Shown here: positions 5,179 to 5,239 of the stretch, one piece after another
How the letters are laid out: the number at the start of each line of letters is the position of its first letter
Numbering within the stretch: position 1 is the stretch's first letter
Origin: Gemmatimonadota bacterium
GTDB taxonomy: Bacteria > 4572-55 > J002
Reading direction: 5' to 3'
DNA length: 5,239 nt
Assembly (NCBI GenBank): GCA_003697105.1
Contig: RFFQ01000036.1
Coordinates: 1-5,239 of the forward strand
Notes under the pieces: generated by a model
What the model was told of the DNA's origin: nothing
What the model saw: the letters and a program-made list of their open reading frames with translations, nothing else
Databases searched by the model: none
Translations under genes and position numbers: made by a program

Positions 5179-5239
5179 GTCGGGTAAGCGGGGAGATTGC
5201 TCTACCCCACTCCCCACAGAACCGGACGTGCGGGACTAC
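5179..5239 (-). mobile_element. Group II intron, 3' end (domains V-VI), partial
   Basis: Reading the minus strand from the window edge, TCCCGCACGTCCGGTTC (ending at 5219) matches the 3' strand of the conserved domain V hairpin, which would pair with a GAGCCGGATGCGGG-type 5' strand lying outside the window. A domain VI hairpin follows: GTGGGGAG (5217-5210) pairs with CTCCCCGC (5195-5188), seven Watson-Crick pairs and one G-U, around a 14-base loop. Then comes CTTACCCGAC, with an A at 5185 seven bases from the terminal AC. That fits the bulged branch-point A and the AY 3' end of group II introns. Most of the intron, including any reverse transcriptase/maturase gene in domain IV, lies beyond the right edge. 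The structural class cannot be decided from this piece. Confidence 0.8.

Noticed and set aside
4930-5217. A complete 95-residue protein starting at GTG 5217
   Set aside because: The first 13 codons lie in the domain VI part of a group II intron and the GTG has no ribosome binding site; only 5178-4930 is likely to be true coding sequence.
1-5239. CRISPR array, tRNA, rRNA or SRP RNA gene
   Set aside because: No regularly spaced repeat series or recognisable cloverleaf was found, and the gaps are all under 100 bp, which leaves no room for the larger RNAs outside genes.

Overview
This window is a short stretch of bacterial housekeeping genes with mobile-element remains at both ends. Four of the six coding features are universal or near-universal bacterial proteins that can be recognised from their motifs: ScpA (chromosome condensation), MetK (S-adenosylmethionine synthesis), ThpR (RNA 2',3'-cyclic phosphodiesterase) and Ffh (the protein subunit of the signal recognition particle). 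Base composition is close to balanced. A predicted lipoprotein is present, and TTG serves as the start of metK. None of this fixes a phylum. The sequence favours a free-living bacterium with an active history of IS elements and group II introns; I could not place it more precisely.

Layout from left to right. Positions 1-189 are the 5' part of an IS3-family OrfB transposase (+ strand), cut off in mid-protein. A perfect 13-bp hairpin with a T7 tail (190-224) sits directly at the break. Positions 244-331 hold no gene, but contain two copies of a roughly 30-bp unit that resembles IS21-type terminal repeats. Next come scpA (minus) and a small uncharacterised lipoprotein gene (plus), which diverge with only 27 bp between their start codons. 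A strong bidirectional hairpin (1644-1671) separates the lipoprotein gene from the convergent metK.

The minus-strand block reads ffh, then thpR, then metK. It starts from a near-consensus sigma-70-type promoter (4887-4915) just upstream of ffh. The ffh-thpR gap is 19 bp, so those two are very probably co-transcribed. A 63-bp gap containing a hairpin with a T-rich tail separates thpR from metK, so metK may be partly or wholly uncoupled. Its start is TTG with a good AGGAG site, flanked by a 10-bp direct repeat.

At the right edge (5179-5239, minus strand) the sequence has the hallmarks of the 3' end of a group II intron: the 3' half of domain V, a domain VI hairpin, a candidate branch-point A seven bases from a terminal AC, and then an open reading frame continuing as the 3' exon (5178 to 4930). 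The exon encodes the C-terminal 82 residues of a beta-rich, PEGA-like unknown protein. The intron interrupting this gene is the most interesting observation here. A second, compositional observation is that CCGG is about threefold more frequent than expected while GGCC appears to be absent. No complete novel system is visible.
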